DNA of 64,000 nt from Pseudomonas sp. MYb327 (lineage in GTDB: Bacteria > Pseudomonadota > Gammaproteobacteria > Pseudomonadales > Pseudomonadaceae). Below the pieces are notes generated by a model. The model ran no database searches. It saw nothing but the letters and a program-made list of their open reading frames with translations, and was not told where the DNA came from. The position numbers and the translations under genes are program-made. The stretch covers positions 3,796,001 to 3,860,000 of the forward strand of contig NZ_CP159258.1 in NCBI RefSeq assembly GCF_040438925.1, given 5' to 3'. This document shows, one piece after another, positions 63,762 through 64,000 of the stretch (position 1 is its first letter; each line of letters opens with the position of its first letter).

Positions 63762-64000
63762 TCACTTCTTTGTGGTATCGGCGGCGACTTTCGTCGCATC
63801 GGCAGTCGCTTTGGCCGGTGTGGTCTTTTTCGCTGGCGTCGCGGTTTTAGCCGGCGCCTTCTTGGCTGGCGCCTTGGCAGCTTTCTTCGCCGGCGCCTTT
63901 TTCGCCACCGGTGCAGCCGCTTTTTTAGCATCGGCCGGCGCTGGCGTCACTGGCTTGGCGACTGGCTTGATGTCCTGGGCGGCAACCATGCGCACCGGTG
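63762..64000 (-). CDS. Lys/Ala-rich protein, cut by the window edge
   Basis: At least 77 residues ending AKKTTPAKATADATKVAADTTKK. The visible part is almost entirely Lys-Ala-Pro repeats (APVAKKAPAKKAAKAPAKKAPAKT), like the tail of histone H1-type or AlgP-like bacterial proteins. An ATG occurs at 63989, but no ribosome site precedes it and the frame is open to the edge, so the N terminus is probably outside. 24 bases separate it from pdxH on the same strand. It may bind DNA or RNA. Confidence 0.6.
   Translation of the reverse strand, partial: PVRMVAAQDIKPVAKPVTPAPADAKKAAAPVAKKAPAKKAAKAPAKKAPAKTATPAKKTTPAKATADATKVAADTTKK

Noticed and set aside
1..64000. CRISPR arrays, tRNA genes, insertion sequences or prophage
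   Set aside because: No regularly spaced direct repeats, cloverleaf sequences, transposase-like or phage structural products were seen; the repeats present are REP-type inverted pairs.

Overview
The window is about 64 kb of chromosome from a fluorescent-group Pseudomonas (P. fluorescens complex). The evidence is the gene content: emhABC-type RND efflux pump with its TetR repressor, pyeR-pyeM-xenB, olsBA, braCDEFG, rapA next to an MHYT-GGDEF-EAL gene, and the pca genes. It also has a high-GC codon pattern and about fourteen REP-type inverted repeats of the 'GTAGGAGC..GGCTTGCTGGCGAT' kind between genes. No tRNA, rRNA, CRISPR array, prophage or complete insertion sequence is visible.

Layout. 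0-0.2 kb: 5' end of a YceI-like gene. 0.4-5.3 kb: leftward operon of an M20 amidohydrolase, an MHS-family transporter and an amidase, followed by an IclR regulator, with a near-ideal IclR-type operator palindrome upstream. 5.5-8.1 kb: penicillin-binding-like serine hydrolase, a small membrane protein and an acyl-CoA dehydrogenase-like protein. 8.3-10.5 kb: ornithine-lipid genes olsB-olsA and acpH. 10.6-13.2 kb: pyeR-pyeM-xenB. 13.4-13.9 kb: a 42-codon ORF and a DUF3077 gene. 14.3-21 kb: emhR divergent from emhABC. 21.4-23.8 kb: an OprD-family porin with a PcaR box, an AT-rich orphan gene, and a decayed copy of a porin 3' end. 23.8-33.3 kb: a leftward protocatechuate cluster pcaR-K-F-H-G-T-B-D-C. 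It covers protocatechuate to beta-ketoadipate and the final thiolase step, but pcaIJ is not in the window. 33.3-44.1 kb: Pit phosphate transporter, a probable 36-aa CcoM subunit of cbb3 oxidase with two ANR boxes, small proteins, rapA, an MFS transporter and a c-di-GMP enzyme. 44.1-47.4 kb: a 3-hydroxyisobutyrate dehydrogenase-like gene and a large tubulin/FtsZ-like protein. 48.3-53.3 kb: branched-chain amino acid ABC transporter braC and braDEFG. 53.5-58.8 kb: LysR and a divergent SDR, a lipoprotein, a flavoprotein and a PLP enzyme. 59-64 kb: nhaA, a colicin E3-type rRNase bacteriocin with immunity genes, a glycine-zipper lipoprotein, a small membrane protein, pdxH and a Lys/Ala-rich protein cut by the window edge.

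How parts work together. The pca genes form one catabolic unit for 4-hydroxybenzoate and protocatechuate. PcaR-type boxes (GTTCGATAATCGCMC) occur before pcaK, before pcaR and also before the OprD-family porin about 11 kb away, suggesting that the porin is the outer-membrane entry point of the same regulon.

The items most worth a second look are the chromosomal tubulin-like protein at 45.2-47.4 kb; the E3-type toxin locus with a recombination scar and a likely orphan immunity gene; the PcaR-box porin and its decayed relative; and the unlisted ccoM candidate with ANR boxes.
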